Of a DNA stretch of 18,426 nt, positions 9,078 through 17,332 are shown one piece after another. This DNA is from Anaeromyces robustus (lineage: Eukaryota > Neocallimastigomycota > Neocallimastigomycetes > Neocallimastigales > Neocallimastigaceae): the NCBI GenBank assembly GCA_002104895.1, contig MCFG01000654.1, positions 1 through 18,426 of the forward strand, written 5' to 3'. The notes beneath the pieces are model-generated. The model did no database searches. It was not told where the DNA came from and worked only from the letters and a program-made list of their open reading frames with translations. Positions within the stretch are counted from its first letter, which is position 1. Each line of letters begins with the position of its first letter. A program made the position numbers and the translations under genes.

Positions 9078-9520
9078 TGTGGCGCATGAAATTTTATATA
9101 TTAAATAAATGAATAAATAAATAAATAATAATTAAAAATTATAATTAATAATTACAAATTAAAAAATGAAATAAAATGAAATAAAAATAATTAAAAAAAT
9201 TATAATAAAATCAAAGAATTGAAAAAAAAATACAAAAGAATACAAAAAAAATTTAAAAAAGAAAGATTCAAGTTATTCATTAACTTTTACAAACAAACAA
9301 AAATCATATTTTTTCAAAGTCTTTTATTTTATTTAATATTTTATAATATTTTTCATTTATATTTAAAATTATTTATATAAAATATTTTAATTTATTTTAT
9401 TATTAAATTGTAATAATAATAACTAAAATTTTAATAAAATAATAAAAAATAAAAAAATATTTATTTAATGATTTTTTAAACATAATTAATAATTAATATT
9501 ATTATTTTTACTAAATAAAA

Positions 9521-9660
9521 TTGACATTGATATTGATAATATTTTTATACTAAAAAATTTGATATTGATATTAATAATAATATATTTATATTAAAAATTT
9601 TGATATTGATATTAATAATATTTTTATACTAAAAATTTTGATATTGATATTAATTATATT
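9521..9660. repeat. Tandem repeat of about 38-41 bp inside the MULE
   Basis: Four copies start at 9521, 9559, 9600 and 9638. Each opens with TTGATATTGATATTAATAAT or a near variant and continues with TATTTTTATACTAAAAA. Subterminal repeats are common in MULEs; no function can be shown here. Confidence 0.75.
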
Positions 9661-9821
9661 TTAATTATAGTTAAATAGATCAGTTTTAGATATAATTTAG
9701 CTAAAAACTAGCTAAAAAAAATCTTAAAGTAATTTTATTTCCTTATATTGTTACAAGAACAATAATTAAGCATAACATATAATTTAAAAAGGTTAGAAAA
9801 ATACTAGTTTATAATAAAAAA

Positions 9822-10240
9822 TTAGTATTTTTTATTATTTAAATCAATTAAGCAATTATACCATAATTCAACAATATCTTTTCTATCATATCCATTATAA
9901 ATATAATCTTTTTCCATATATTTATAATTTTCAATTATATTTTTTATTTCATCAGTTTTTCTAATTATTTTTTGTTTTTTCCTCCAGATTCCATTAATTC
10001 TCCTTTCGTAATCATTGTAGGATAAGGATTCTTCTTTTTTTAATTTATAAATTAATTTAAAAAAATGAAGGTTTTTTTGGAAATAAATTATTTAAGTAAT
10101 TATTAAAAGATTCTGAAGCATTATTTGTTATATGCTCTATATTCTTATAATAATTCCAATTATTAGTATTATATTTATGTAAATAATTATTTTTAAAATA
10201 TAATAGTTTTATTTATTTAATGACAACAGACCAAGTCCTT
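9822..10240 (-). pseudogene. MULE transposase relic, C-terminal part
   Basis: The minus-strand reading gives a KYNTNNWNYY stretch, then HITNNASESFNNYLNNLFP and KPSFF, then in the next frame KLIYKLKKEE and NDYERRINGIWRKKQK, ending at a stop at 9822-9824. The TNNASESFNNYL block followed by FPKKPSFF resembles the region after the catalytic core in MULE/FLYWCH-type transposases (my recollection of the family, not searched). It is broken: a run of seven A at 10059-10065 shifts the frame by one between the PSFF and KLIY parts, and an in-frame stop lies at 10213-10215 just upstream. The catalytic DDE region is absent, so it is a dead remnant. Confidence 0.65.
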
Positions 10241-10395
10241 TTTTACATACAATTTTTAACAAAATATTATTTAAAAGATTATTAATAAAATATTATTTAG
10301 ATTTTATTTAGTTATTTATATATTTATTTATTTATTTATTTTTGATAAATGTGGCTATAAAATATTTTATCATCAAGCCACATACAATAATGTAC

Positions 10396-10432
10396 GATTC
10401 CGAAATGCACCATTCCGAAATGCACTTCTCCC
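10396..10432. repeat. Right terminal inverted repeat of the MULE
   Basis: The reverse complement reads GGGAGAA, GTGCATTTCGGAAT, G, GTGCATTTCGGAAT, C. It pairs end to end with 9041-9077; mismatches are concentrated in the outer seven bases. Confidence 0.8.
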
Positions 10433-10441
10433 ATTTGTGCT
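10433..10441. repeat. Right target-site duplication of the MULE
   Basis: ATTTGTGCT, a perfect repeat of 9032-9040. Right after it the inverted unit resumes with TAATGCAGTAAATTTTCATG, matching the unit sequence near 2205-2235 in reverse. Confidence 0.85.
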
Positions 10442-10671
10442 TAATGCAGTAAATTTTCATGTGTAAATTTATATGTAAATAATTATAAAATATAAAATAT
10501 AAAATATTTATACAATGTAATAATAAAAAAGTTTAAATAAATAAAATATCATTGAAATCTACATTTCATATCATTTTATAATTTAGTAATACTTTCCATT
10601 GTAATCAAAAAATAATATAAATTTAAATAAATATTGTTTTTATTTTTCTGTAAAAAAATTTTTAAATTTAA

Positions 10672-10688
10672 GGATGTGGTGCATTTCG
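10672..10688. mobile_element. Second MULE-like terminus at the unit boundary
   Basis: GGATGTGGTGCATTTCG matches the left end of the nearby MULE at 16 of 17 bases and lies in the same orientation. The inverted gene unit ends immediately before it (TTTTTAAATTTA, where other units continue with ATTAACATG or GTTAATATG). No matching right end is found before 11178, so this looks like a truncated element. The sequence from 10689 to about 10826 matches nothing else in the window. Confidence 0.5.
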
Positions 10689-10826
10689 ATATTATTTATG
10701 TATGATTGACATAAATTTTTGTAAAATAAATACAAAATATGTAATATGCCACTTTTTTCAACGTATATTTTTATTTATAGTATTTTAACCATTAAAAAAC
10801 TAAAATAAAAATTAAAAAAAAAATAA

Positions 10827-10869
<43 letters not shown>

Positions 10870-10872
10870 ATT
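10827..10872. repeat. (AAAT)n microsatellite
   Basis: About eleven tetranucleotide units. On the minus strand it is (TTTA)n directly following the reverse-transcriptase relic. It may be the simple-repeat 3' tail that some non-LTR elements carry, or a chance expansion. Confidence 0.85.
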
Positions 10873-10873
10873 T

Positions 10874-10929
10874 ATAAAGAGGAATGGAAGCATTTAATTG
10901 AACAATTAAATGCTTCCATTCCTCTTTAT
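10874..10929. repeat. Perfect 27-bp hairpin
   Basis: ATAAAGAGGAATGGAAGCAT begins the left arm at 10874, which ends at 10900. The arm at 10903-10929 is its exact reverse complement, with only AA between. G/C content is high for this locus. It falls in the reading frame of the reverse-transcriptase relic. Confidence 0.95.
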
Positions 10930-11178
10930 CGAAATACAGCTCTTCCAGAGCTGAAGTTCCACCAAGAAGGAATAAATATATTTTATGGTTGATATATTTT
11001 TCATATTCTAAGATTTGAGGTGTAATTATTATATAAAGAGTGTCACTTTATTTTTTCTTCAAAAGTGATAAAGAGATCATTGATGAAATCTAATGAGTTA
11101 CATCTAATAAAAAGTGCAATCAAAAATCCAATGTTCGAAGGATTGCTCACCTTGTTGACAGCAGGGGCAATAAGAAGG
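10874..11178 (-). pseudogene. Non-LTR retrotransposon reverse transcriptase, C-terminal relic
   Basis: The minus-strand reading from 11178 opens with SYCPCCQQGEQSFEHWIFDC. Its CX2CX8HX4C pattern (Cys codons at 11167-11169 and 11158-11160, His at 11131-11133, Cys at 11116-11118) is the zinc-binding motif found after the RT domain of many LINE proteins (zf-RVT type). The frame then breaks near 11105 and continues one frame over (NSLDFINDLFITFEEKIK). It breaks again near 11045 and runs open for 57 codons (TPQILEYEKYINHK, FLLGGTSALEELYFDKEEW) into the hairpin and (TTTA)n. At least two shifts, and the absence of everything upstream of the motif, mark a dead 5'-truncated fragment. Its G/C content is well above the surrounding spacer. 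Confidence 0.6.
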
Positions 11179-11189
11179 AAATATAATAA
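11179..11189. repeat. Right copy of 11-bp direct duplication around the 5-kb block
   Basis: AAATATAATAA, equal to 6142-6152. From here the minus-orientation unit continues (ATTGAAGATATAATTATC), exactly where the copy 2 spacer was interrupted. Confidence 0.65.
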
Positions 11190-11477
11190 ATTGAAGATAT
11201 AATTATCTTTTCATTAAATGGAATAATCTATTTAATAATAAAAATTAATTTCAGTTATTATTGTATTTGACTTTTAACGATATTAAAACATGAATTTTAT
11301 ATGTATAATTAAAAAAAATATTTAAAAAATTTTTATTTATAAACTATTGTTTTAATTATTTGTATAAAAATTTTATAAAAGTTCATAATTTTTTATAAAT
11401 AAAAGAATTTCAAATTTGAATAAGAGAAAAACACAAATTTCTTAACACTTTACAATAAATATTCTTTTAAAAAAATT
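11190..11477. other. AT-rich distal 3' flank of copy 4
   Basis: Matches 2589-2888 and 14985-15253 of the other units, including TGACTTTTAACGATATTAAAACATG and the AACACAAATTTCTTAACACTTTACAATA stretch just before the low-complexity tract. No gene is seen. Confidence 0.75.
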
Positions 11478-11862
11478 GATTTTTATTTTATTTATTTTCA
11501 TTTTTATTTTTATTTTTATTTTTGTCAATTTTTTTATTTCTATTTTTTTATTTCTTTTATTTTTTTATTTTTTATTTTATTTTATTTTTATTTTATTTTA
11601 TTTTATTTTTATTTTATTTTATTTTATTTTATTTTTTGTTTATTTTTATTTTATTTTTTTTTATTTTTATTTTTGGTTTTGTTTTTTTTTATTTCTTTGA
11701 TTTTATTTTATTTTTTATTTTGTTTTTGTTTATTTTATTTTATTTTATTTTTTGTTTGTTTTATTTTTATTTTATTTTAGTTTTTATTTGTTTTATTTTA
11801 TTTTATTTTATTTTTTGTTTATTTTTATTTTATTTTATTTTATTTTGTTGTTTTTATTTTTG
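11478..11862. repeat. (TTTTA)n-type tract 3' of copy 4
   Basis: Degenerate TTTTA pentanucleotides with TTTTTG variants, ending about 170 bp past the stop of copy 4. Plus-strand reading frames here are low complexity only. Confidence 0.9.
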
Positions 11863-12035
11863 ATCATAAATTATTTAATAATATTAATTTATTTAGCATA
11901 TTCTTAATTTTATTTTTTTTTGAACTTCATAATATAATATTTTATAAAATATTATATTTTATTAAAATGTTTAATAAATTGTTTAGAAAATCATTATTAT
12001 TAGTTTATTTTCTATTGATTTAATTTATTATTCAT

Positions 12036-12743
12036 TTAATTAATAGTTTTAACATTGATGTCATCAGTTTTACCAATTAAATTGATTAAGAAGAGACATT
12101 GTTCTTTGTTGTAGTTTTGAGAAGTTTCAATACATAAATCAATGTTAGTGTTATCAGTGTAGACGTAGTATGGCTTTTCATCAATGGTTAAAATGATTTT
12201 GTTACCTAAATCTTCCTTACCGCTATCTGGTAAAACACAAATGTATTGGAAAACGTTTTGATATTTTAATTGAATACCACCTTTTTCTTTACATTCTTCA
12301 GCATCTATTCTTGGGTTTAATTCAATCTTAGATTTATCTGGATAGTTTCTGAGACGAACGTAAAGGTGATTTGGACCATTGAATCTAGTTAAATTAAGAA
12401 CGTAACGACCACAAATTTCATAATTATATTTAACATGAGACTTGGAACATTCTTCAATGTTAGAGTGGTCATCATCAATACAGAAAACCTTTTCATCAAA
12501 GCAGAAACAAGCAGAATTGTTTGGAGTAACAACATTAAATTTCTTGTTACTATCATAACCACGAAGACAAGCATAAACAAGATCATCATCTGTCATCTTG
12601 AAAATAGCCTTTCCTTCATTATCAGATCTACATTCCTTCTTAATAGTAGCAATTTGATCTTCTAAAGATCTTCTGTGAGGAGCAGCATTAACAGAAGCAA
12701 CTAAAGCTAAAATAGCAACACTGAAAATAGTTTTGAAATTCAT
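12036..12743 (-). CDS. Secreted cysteine-rich protein of unknown function, copy 4
   Basis: Complete 235-codon intronless gene with the family's signal peptide, RR at 24-25 and two internal repeats. It is the most diverged of the three complete copies. Relative to copy 2 it has Y81C, A129V, S180G, V187I, N196T, E202D, N205I and R210N. Y81C adds an eleventh cysteine between C79 and C88, giving an odd number. N205I removes the third N-glycosylation sequon. Copy 6 shares T196, D202, I205 and N210, so these two form one subtype. The promoter-like pair lies 188 bp upstream. It is convergent with copy 3 and in the same orientation as copies 5 and 6. Confidence 0.93.
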   Translation of the reverse strand: MNFKTIFSVAILALVASVNAAPHRRSLEDQIATIKKECRSDNEGKAIFKMTDDDLVYACLRGYDSNKKFNVVTPNNSACFCFDEKVFCIDDDHSNIEECSKSHVKYNYEICGRYVLNLTRFNGPNHLYVRLRNYPDKSKIELNPRIDAEECKEKGGIQLKYQNVFQYICVLPDSGKEDLGNKIILTIDEKPYYVYTDNTNIDLCIETSQNYNKEQCLFLINLIGKTDDINVKTIN

Positions 12744-12896
12744 TTTTATAAATATGCTTTTTTTTTATTAAATTAAATTATTGTTTATTTTTATATTTTT
12801 AGTTTAAATAATAATAATATTTAAATTATTTTTTAATATTATTAAAATAATTTATGTTTTTTTATTTTATTGTTTTATTTTTTATTTTATTTTATT

Positions 12897-12938
12897 GTGA
12901 GGAACAAAAAATATTGAACTTTTTTACTGATATTTATA
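12897..12938 (-). promoter_or_regulatory. Candidate core promoter of copy 4
   Basis: Minus-strand TATAAATA (12931-12938) and GTTCCTCAC (12897-12905), 188 bp before the start codon, as in the other copies. Confidence 0.45.
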
Positions 12939-13320
12939 CTTTTTTTTCATTAAATGTAAAGATTAATAAAAATAAAATATAATAAAATAATATTAAAACA
13001 TTTTAAAAAACATTTAATAATAAGATTCTATCATAAAAATAAATATGGAACATTTATTATAAAAAATGAATATAATTTTTTTTTTCTTTTTTTCTAAATT
13101 ATGAAATTTAAAATTTTTTCTTCCTTTTTTTCTAAATTATGAAATTTAAAATTTTTTCTTCCTTTTTTTCTAAAATATGAAATTTTAAAAATTTTTTTTA
13201 TAAAAAATAAAAATTATATGGCTAAAAGTCTGTTATACATTTATAAAAGGAAATTATTATGTTTCATATTAATAAATGATAATAATTGTTATTACTATTA
13301 TACTTTAAAATATTATTATT

Positions 13321-13432
13321 AAAAACAAAAAAACAAAAACAAAAACAAAAACAAAAACAAAAACAAAAACAAAAACAAAAACAAAAACAAAAACAAAAAC
13401 AAAAACAAAAACAAAAACAAAAACAAAAAAAC
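13321..13432. repeat. (AAAAAC)n microsatellite upstream of copy 4
   Basis: About 18 C-bearing units, nearly perfect. It is the longest tract of its kind in the window, against about 10 for copy 1 and 8 for copy 2. Confidence 0.93.
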
Positions 13433-13997
13433 TCTAATAAATAAGGTTTATGGTTTATATAAAATATATATTTTTATACAAATTAATATGATAAAATATT
13501 TAAATTAAAGTTACTATTTCTGCAAAAAATTATTAAAAAAATTAATATAAATTTTCTAATATAAAATATAAATTTTTAAAAAATGGTTATCGAAATTTTT
13601 AATATAAAATTAATATTCCATAAAAAGATTGAAGAATACTTTGTTATATTAAAATTTATATAATTCTTAAATTCAAGATTATATTATTTTTTGTTTTCAT
13701 TTTTTTTCTTTCTTTTTTTTCTTTGATTTTGTTTTTGTATTTGTTTTTATTATTATTTTTGTTTTGTTTTTGTTTTGATTTTTGCTTTTGTCTTTGTTTT
13801 TATATCTTTCATTTTTTTTTTAAATTAATCATAAAATTCATGCTACATTTTCTATTTAATTTATTTATTTATTTTTCTTTGTTGATACTTAATTTTGATT
13901 TTATCATCAAAAAAAAAAAAAAAAAAAGAGCAAAGAAACATAAAAAATATGATATAATATATTTATATTTCATTTTTATAAAGAAAAAGAAAAAAGC

Positions 13998-14036
<39 letters not shown>

Positions 14037-15253
14037 TTATTAATATTTTTTATGTTTTTTTTTTTTTTTTTTATTTTTTAAAAATTATCCATTATTTATA
14101 AATTAATTAAACTATAATTGTTTCAGATATTATTAAATAAATTAAACTCTTAATGTTAAATAAAAAATATAAAAGTTAAAAAAATATTTTTATATTAAAT
14201 AGTTAAAAAATTATTAATTTTTTAATTTTTGGAAAAAAAAAATTTGTTTATGAAACTCTAATATTCTTTCCTTTTTTAGAAATATTTATATTAATAATAA
14301 TTTTGTATTCATTTTTTTTATTATAGTAAAAAATAATCTTTTTTTTTTTTATGTTACATGTTAATTAAATTTAAAAATTTTTTTACAGAAAAATAAAAAC
14401 AATATTTATTTAAATTTATATCATTTTTTGATTATTACAATGAAAAGTATTACTAAATTATAAAATGATATGAAATATATAAATTTCAATGATATTTTAT
14501 TTATTTAAAATTTTTTATTATTACATTGTATAAATATTTTATATTTTATATTTTATATTTTATAATTATTTATATATAAATTTACACTACTACATGAAAA
14601 TTTACTGTATAAAGCATAAATTTTATTGTACTACATTATAATTCATTGTAAAATATTTTATAGAAAATAAAAATAATTTTATAATAATAAATATCATCAA
14701 GAATAAAACATAATATTGAACTTTATTTATTTGTAACACAAAATTTTAATTGAAAAAAATTTAAAATAAAATTAAATAAAAGATATTTATGAATTTTTAT
14801 TGTTTTATTTTTATTTTTTTTATATAAAATGAATATGATACAGTATAATTGATATCCTCTTTATTGATATTTAAATTATATTAATTATAATAATTAGATT
14901 CTTCAATATTATAGATTAAAAGTATTAGCATTTTAAAATAAAAGAATCGAATATTCCATTTAAATATAATAAATTGAAAATATAATTTTTAATAATTGGA
15001 ATAATCTATTTAATAATAAGAATTAATTTCAGTTATTATTGTATTTGACTTTTAACGATATTAAAACATGAATTTTCAATGTATGATTAAAAAAAATATT
15101 TAAAAAAATTTTATTTATAAAGTATCGTTTTAATTATTTGTACAAAATTTTTTAAAGTTCATAATTTTTTATAAATAAAAGAATTTCAAATTTGATTAAG
15201 AGAAAAACACAAATTTCTTAACACTTTACAATAAATATTCTTTTAAAAAAATT

Positions 15254-15652
15254 GATTTTTATTTTATTTATTTTCATTTTTATTTTTATTTTTATTTTTG
15301 TCTATTTTTTTATTTCTATTTTTTTATTTCTTTTATTTCTTTTATTTTTTATTTTGTTTTTGTTTGTTTTATTTTATTTTGTTTTATTTTTATTTTTATT
15401 TTATTTATTTTTATTTTTATTTTTGTTTATTTTTGTTAATTTATTTATTTCTTTGATTTTATTTTGATTTTATTTTATTTTTTATTTATTTTATTTTTTA
15501 TTTTGTTTTTGTTTATTTTATTTTATTTTATTTTTTGTTTGTTTTATTTTTATTTTATTTTATTTTTTATTTATTTTTATTTTATTTTATTTTTGTTTAT
15601 TTTTATTTTTATTTTATTTTTATTTTATTTTATTTTTTAATTTTTATTTTAG
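15254..15652. repeat. (TTTTA)n-type tract 3' of copy 5
   Basis: Degenerate TTTTA/TTTTTG tract in the standard position before the copy 5 remnant. Two plus-strand frames run through it, but they encode only F, I, L, Y and V. Confidence 0.9.
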
Positions 15653-15826
15653 ATCATAAATTATTTAATAATATTAATTTGTTTAGCATATTCTTAACTT
15701 TATTTTTTTTTGAACTTCAAAATATAATATTTTATAAAATATTATATTTTATTAAAATGTTTAATAAATTGTTTAAAAAATCATTATTATTAGTTTTTTT
15801 TTCTATTGATTTAATTTATTATTCAT

Positions 15827-15968
15827 TTAATTAATAGTTTTAACATTGATGTCATCAGTTTTACCAATTAAATTGATTAAGAAGAGACATTGTTCTTTGT
15901 TGTATCTTTGAGAAGTTTCATTACATAATTCAATGTTAGTGTTATCATTGTAGATGTAGTATGGCTTT
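15827..15968 (-). pseudogene. Copy 5 remnant: last 46 codons of the secreted protein
   Basis: This stretch aligns without gaps to the 3' end of the gene, from the stop at 15827-15829 up to codon 190. There it joins directly to upstream-region sequence (TTGTTTTATTTTTTATTTTA), so about 690 bp holding codons 1-189, the start codon and the proximal 5' flank are gone. The junction shares TTT between the two sides, which suggests end joining at microhomology. No in-frame ATG remains, so no product is expected. The retained residues combine I194 (as in copy 3) with R210 (as in copy 2) and keep C204, C216 and the N205 sequon. Confidence 0.9.
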
Positions 15969-15996
15969 ATTGTTTTATTTTTTATTTTATTTTATT

Positions 15997-16038
15997 GTGA
16001 GGAACTAAAAATATTGAACTTTTTTACTGATATTTATA
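15997..16038 (-). promoter_or_regulatory. Orphan promoter-like pair beside the copy 5 remnant
   Basis: TATAAATA (16031-16038) and GTTCCTCAC (15997-16005) on the minus strand, now only about 63 bp from the truncated coding remnant. If active, it would drive a short transcript lacking the start codon and signal peptide. Confidence 0.4.
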
Positions 16039-16408
16039 CTTTTTTTTCATTAAATATAAAGATTAATAAAAATAAAATAAAATAAAATAAAAATAATATT
16101 AAAATTTTTTAATAAACAATTAATAATAAAATTCTAATATAGAAATAAAAATGGAACATTTATTATAGAAAATGAATATAATTTTTTTTTCTTTTTTTCT
16201 AAAATATGAAATTTTAAAATTTTTTTTTCTTTTTTTCTAAAATATGAATTTTTAAAAAATTTTTTTATAAAAAAAGAAATATAATATGGCTAAAAGTTTG
16301 TTATACATTTATAAAAGGAAATTATTATGTTTCATATTAATATATGATAAAAATTGTTATTAATAACTATTACTATTATAATTTAATTTCTGTTTAAAAA
16401 TATTATTA

Positions 16409-16502
16409 AAAATAAAAAAAGCAAAACAAAAAAAAAAAACAAAACAAAAAACAACAAAAAAAAAAAAAAACAACAAAAAAAAAAAACAAAAACAAAAAAA
16501 AA
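16409..16502. repeat. Degraded (AAAAAC)n tract upstream of copy 5
   Basis: An A-rich tract with scattered C (AAAAC, AACAAC and long A runs) in the position of the clean hexanucleotide repeats of the other units. The regular period is mostly lost. A minus-strand F/C-rich frame here is an artefact of the repeat. Confidence 0.8.
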
Positions 16503-17332
16503 CTCTAATAAATAATGTATATTTAAAATATATATTTTTATACAAATTGATGTGATGAAATTTTTAAATTAAATTTATTATTCCTGGCAAAAATCATAAA
16601 AAAATAATACAAAATTTATATTATAAAATATAAAAAATTTTTAAAAATGGTTACCGAAATTTTTAATATATAGTTAATATTCCATAAAATAATTGAAAAA
16701 TATTTTGTTATATTAGAAATAAAGTTCAATATAGTATTTTTTTTTTATTTTATTTTAAAACAAATTTAAATTGAAAATAATTTAAAATAAAATTAAATAA
16801 AAGATATTTATGATTTTTTATTATTATTTATTTTTTTTTCTTTTTCTTTTCATTAAATGAACCTGATACATTATAATTGATATCCTCTTTATTAATATTT
16901 AAATTAAATTAATTATAATAGGATTTTTCAATATTATAAATTAAAAGTATTAGTATATTAAAATAAAAGAATTGAATATTCCATTTAAATATAATAAATT
17001 GAAGATATAATTATCTTTTTATTAAGTGGAACAATCTATTTAATAATAAAAATTAATTTCAGTTATTATTGTATTTGACTTTTAACGACATTAAAACATG
17101 AATTTTCTATGTAAAATATAATGAATAATATGGTTAATAATTTCAAAATTATTTTTATATATTTATATAAAAATTTTTATTTTATAAATTACTGTTTTAA
17201 TTATTTGTATAAAAATTTTTTTAAAGTTCATATTTTTTATTAATAAATAAAAGAATTTCAAGTTCGAATAAAAGAAAAACACAAATTTCTTAACACTTTA
17301 TTTTACAATAAATATTCTTTTAAAAATATTGA

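Larger units (their letters stand above)
9041..10432. mobile_element. Mutator-like (MULE) DNA transposon, decayed
   Basis: 1392-bp insertion in the distal flank of copy 3. Three lines of evidence agree: a perfect 9-bp direct duplication flanks it, its ends are 37-bp terminal inverted repeats (30 of 37 matching), and a minus-strand relic inside resembles the C-terminal part of MULE transposases. An undisturbed site is present in the other units. Between the left repeat and the relic (9078-9821) the DNA is AT-rich, with a four-copy tandem repeat. With a shifted and shortened transposase the element cannot move on its own. It entered after the inverted unit existed. Confidence 0.8.
6153..11178 (-). 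mobile_element. Composite 5026-bp inserted block carrying copy 3
   Basis: Removing this block and one copy of the 11-bp duplication restores a continuous unit between copies 2 and 4, as seen intact in three other units. Read on the minus strand, the block begins with a non-LTR reverse-transcriptase C-terminal fragment (11178 down to about 10874). It continues through a (TTTA)n run, a MULE-like terminus and the inverted gene unit (10671 down to 6351), then about 190 bp of unique sequence ending in A10. Direct duplication, A-run and RT fragment suggest a 5'-truncated LINE-type insertion. The gene unit inside it must have come in later or been joined by rearrangement. The mechanism is inferred. 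Confidence 0.55.
12744..15253. other. AT-rich spacer between copies 4 and 5
   Basis: The most regular example of the unit spacer: promoter pair, (AAAAAC)n, T/G-rich tract with ATT microsatellite (about 13695-14080), the TTACAG/AATATTTATTTAAATTT stretch (about 14385-14412), TTTACACTACTACATG (14580-14595), the uninterrupted MULE target equivalent (about 14610-14618) and the uninterrupted 11-bp site (about 14962-14972). This makes it the reference for judging insertions in the other units. One extra local duplication of the AAATTATGAAATTTAAAATT block is seen near 13096-13150. No gene is seen. Confidence 0.75.
15969..17332. other. Shortened spacer between copies 5 and 6
   Basis: It starts inside the promoter-proximal region and carries the orphan promoter pair, a degraded A-rich tract and the ATGGTTACCGAAATTTTTAATATA stretch (16647-16670). 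Near 16715-16760 it jumps to sequence equal to about 2370 onward. The T/G-rich tract, ATT microsatellite and middle of the unit, about 1.3 kb, are missing. At the join, AATAAAGTTCAATAT lies inverted relative to the other units, where ATATTGAACTTTATT is found. No gene is seen. Confidence 0.7.

Noticed and set aside
9798-9831. Imperfect inverted repeat AATACTAGTTT / AATTAGTATT beside the end of the transposase relic.
   Set aside because: The stem is short, almost all A/T and imperfect; such pairs are expected by chance in this DNA, and no function can be supported.
11010-11190. Plus-strand open stretch of about 58 codons across the G/C-richer patch.
   Set aside because: It lacks a start codon, and the opposite strand carries a recognisable CX2CX8HX4C reverse-transcriptase motif with continuation in neighbouring frames, which explains the composition better.
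13723-14043. A 106-codon plus-strand frame with poly-K and poly-L runs upstream of copy 4.
   Set aside because: It translates the T/G tract, a poly(A) run and the ATT microsatellite in sequence. The other units do not keep it open.
16360-16545. Minus-strand 61-codon F/C-rich frame.
   Set aside because: It is the degraded (AAAAAC)n tract read on the opposite strand; the cysteines come from TGT in TTTTGTTT repeats.
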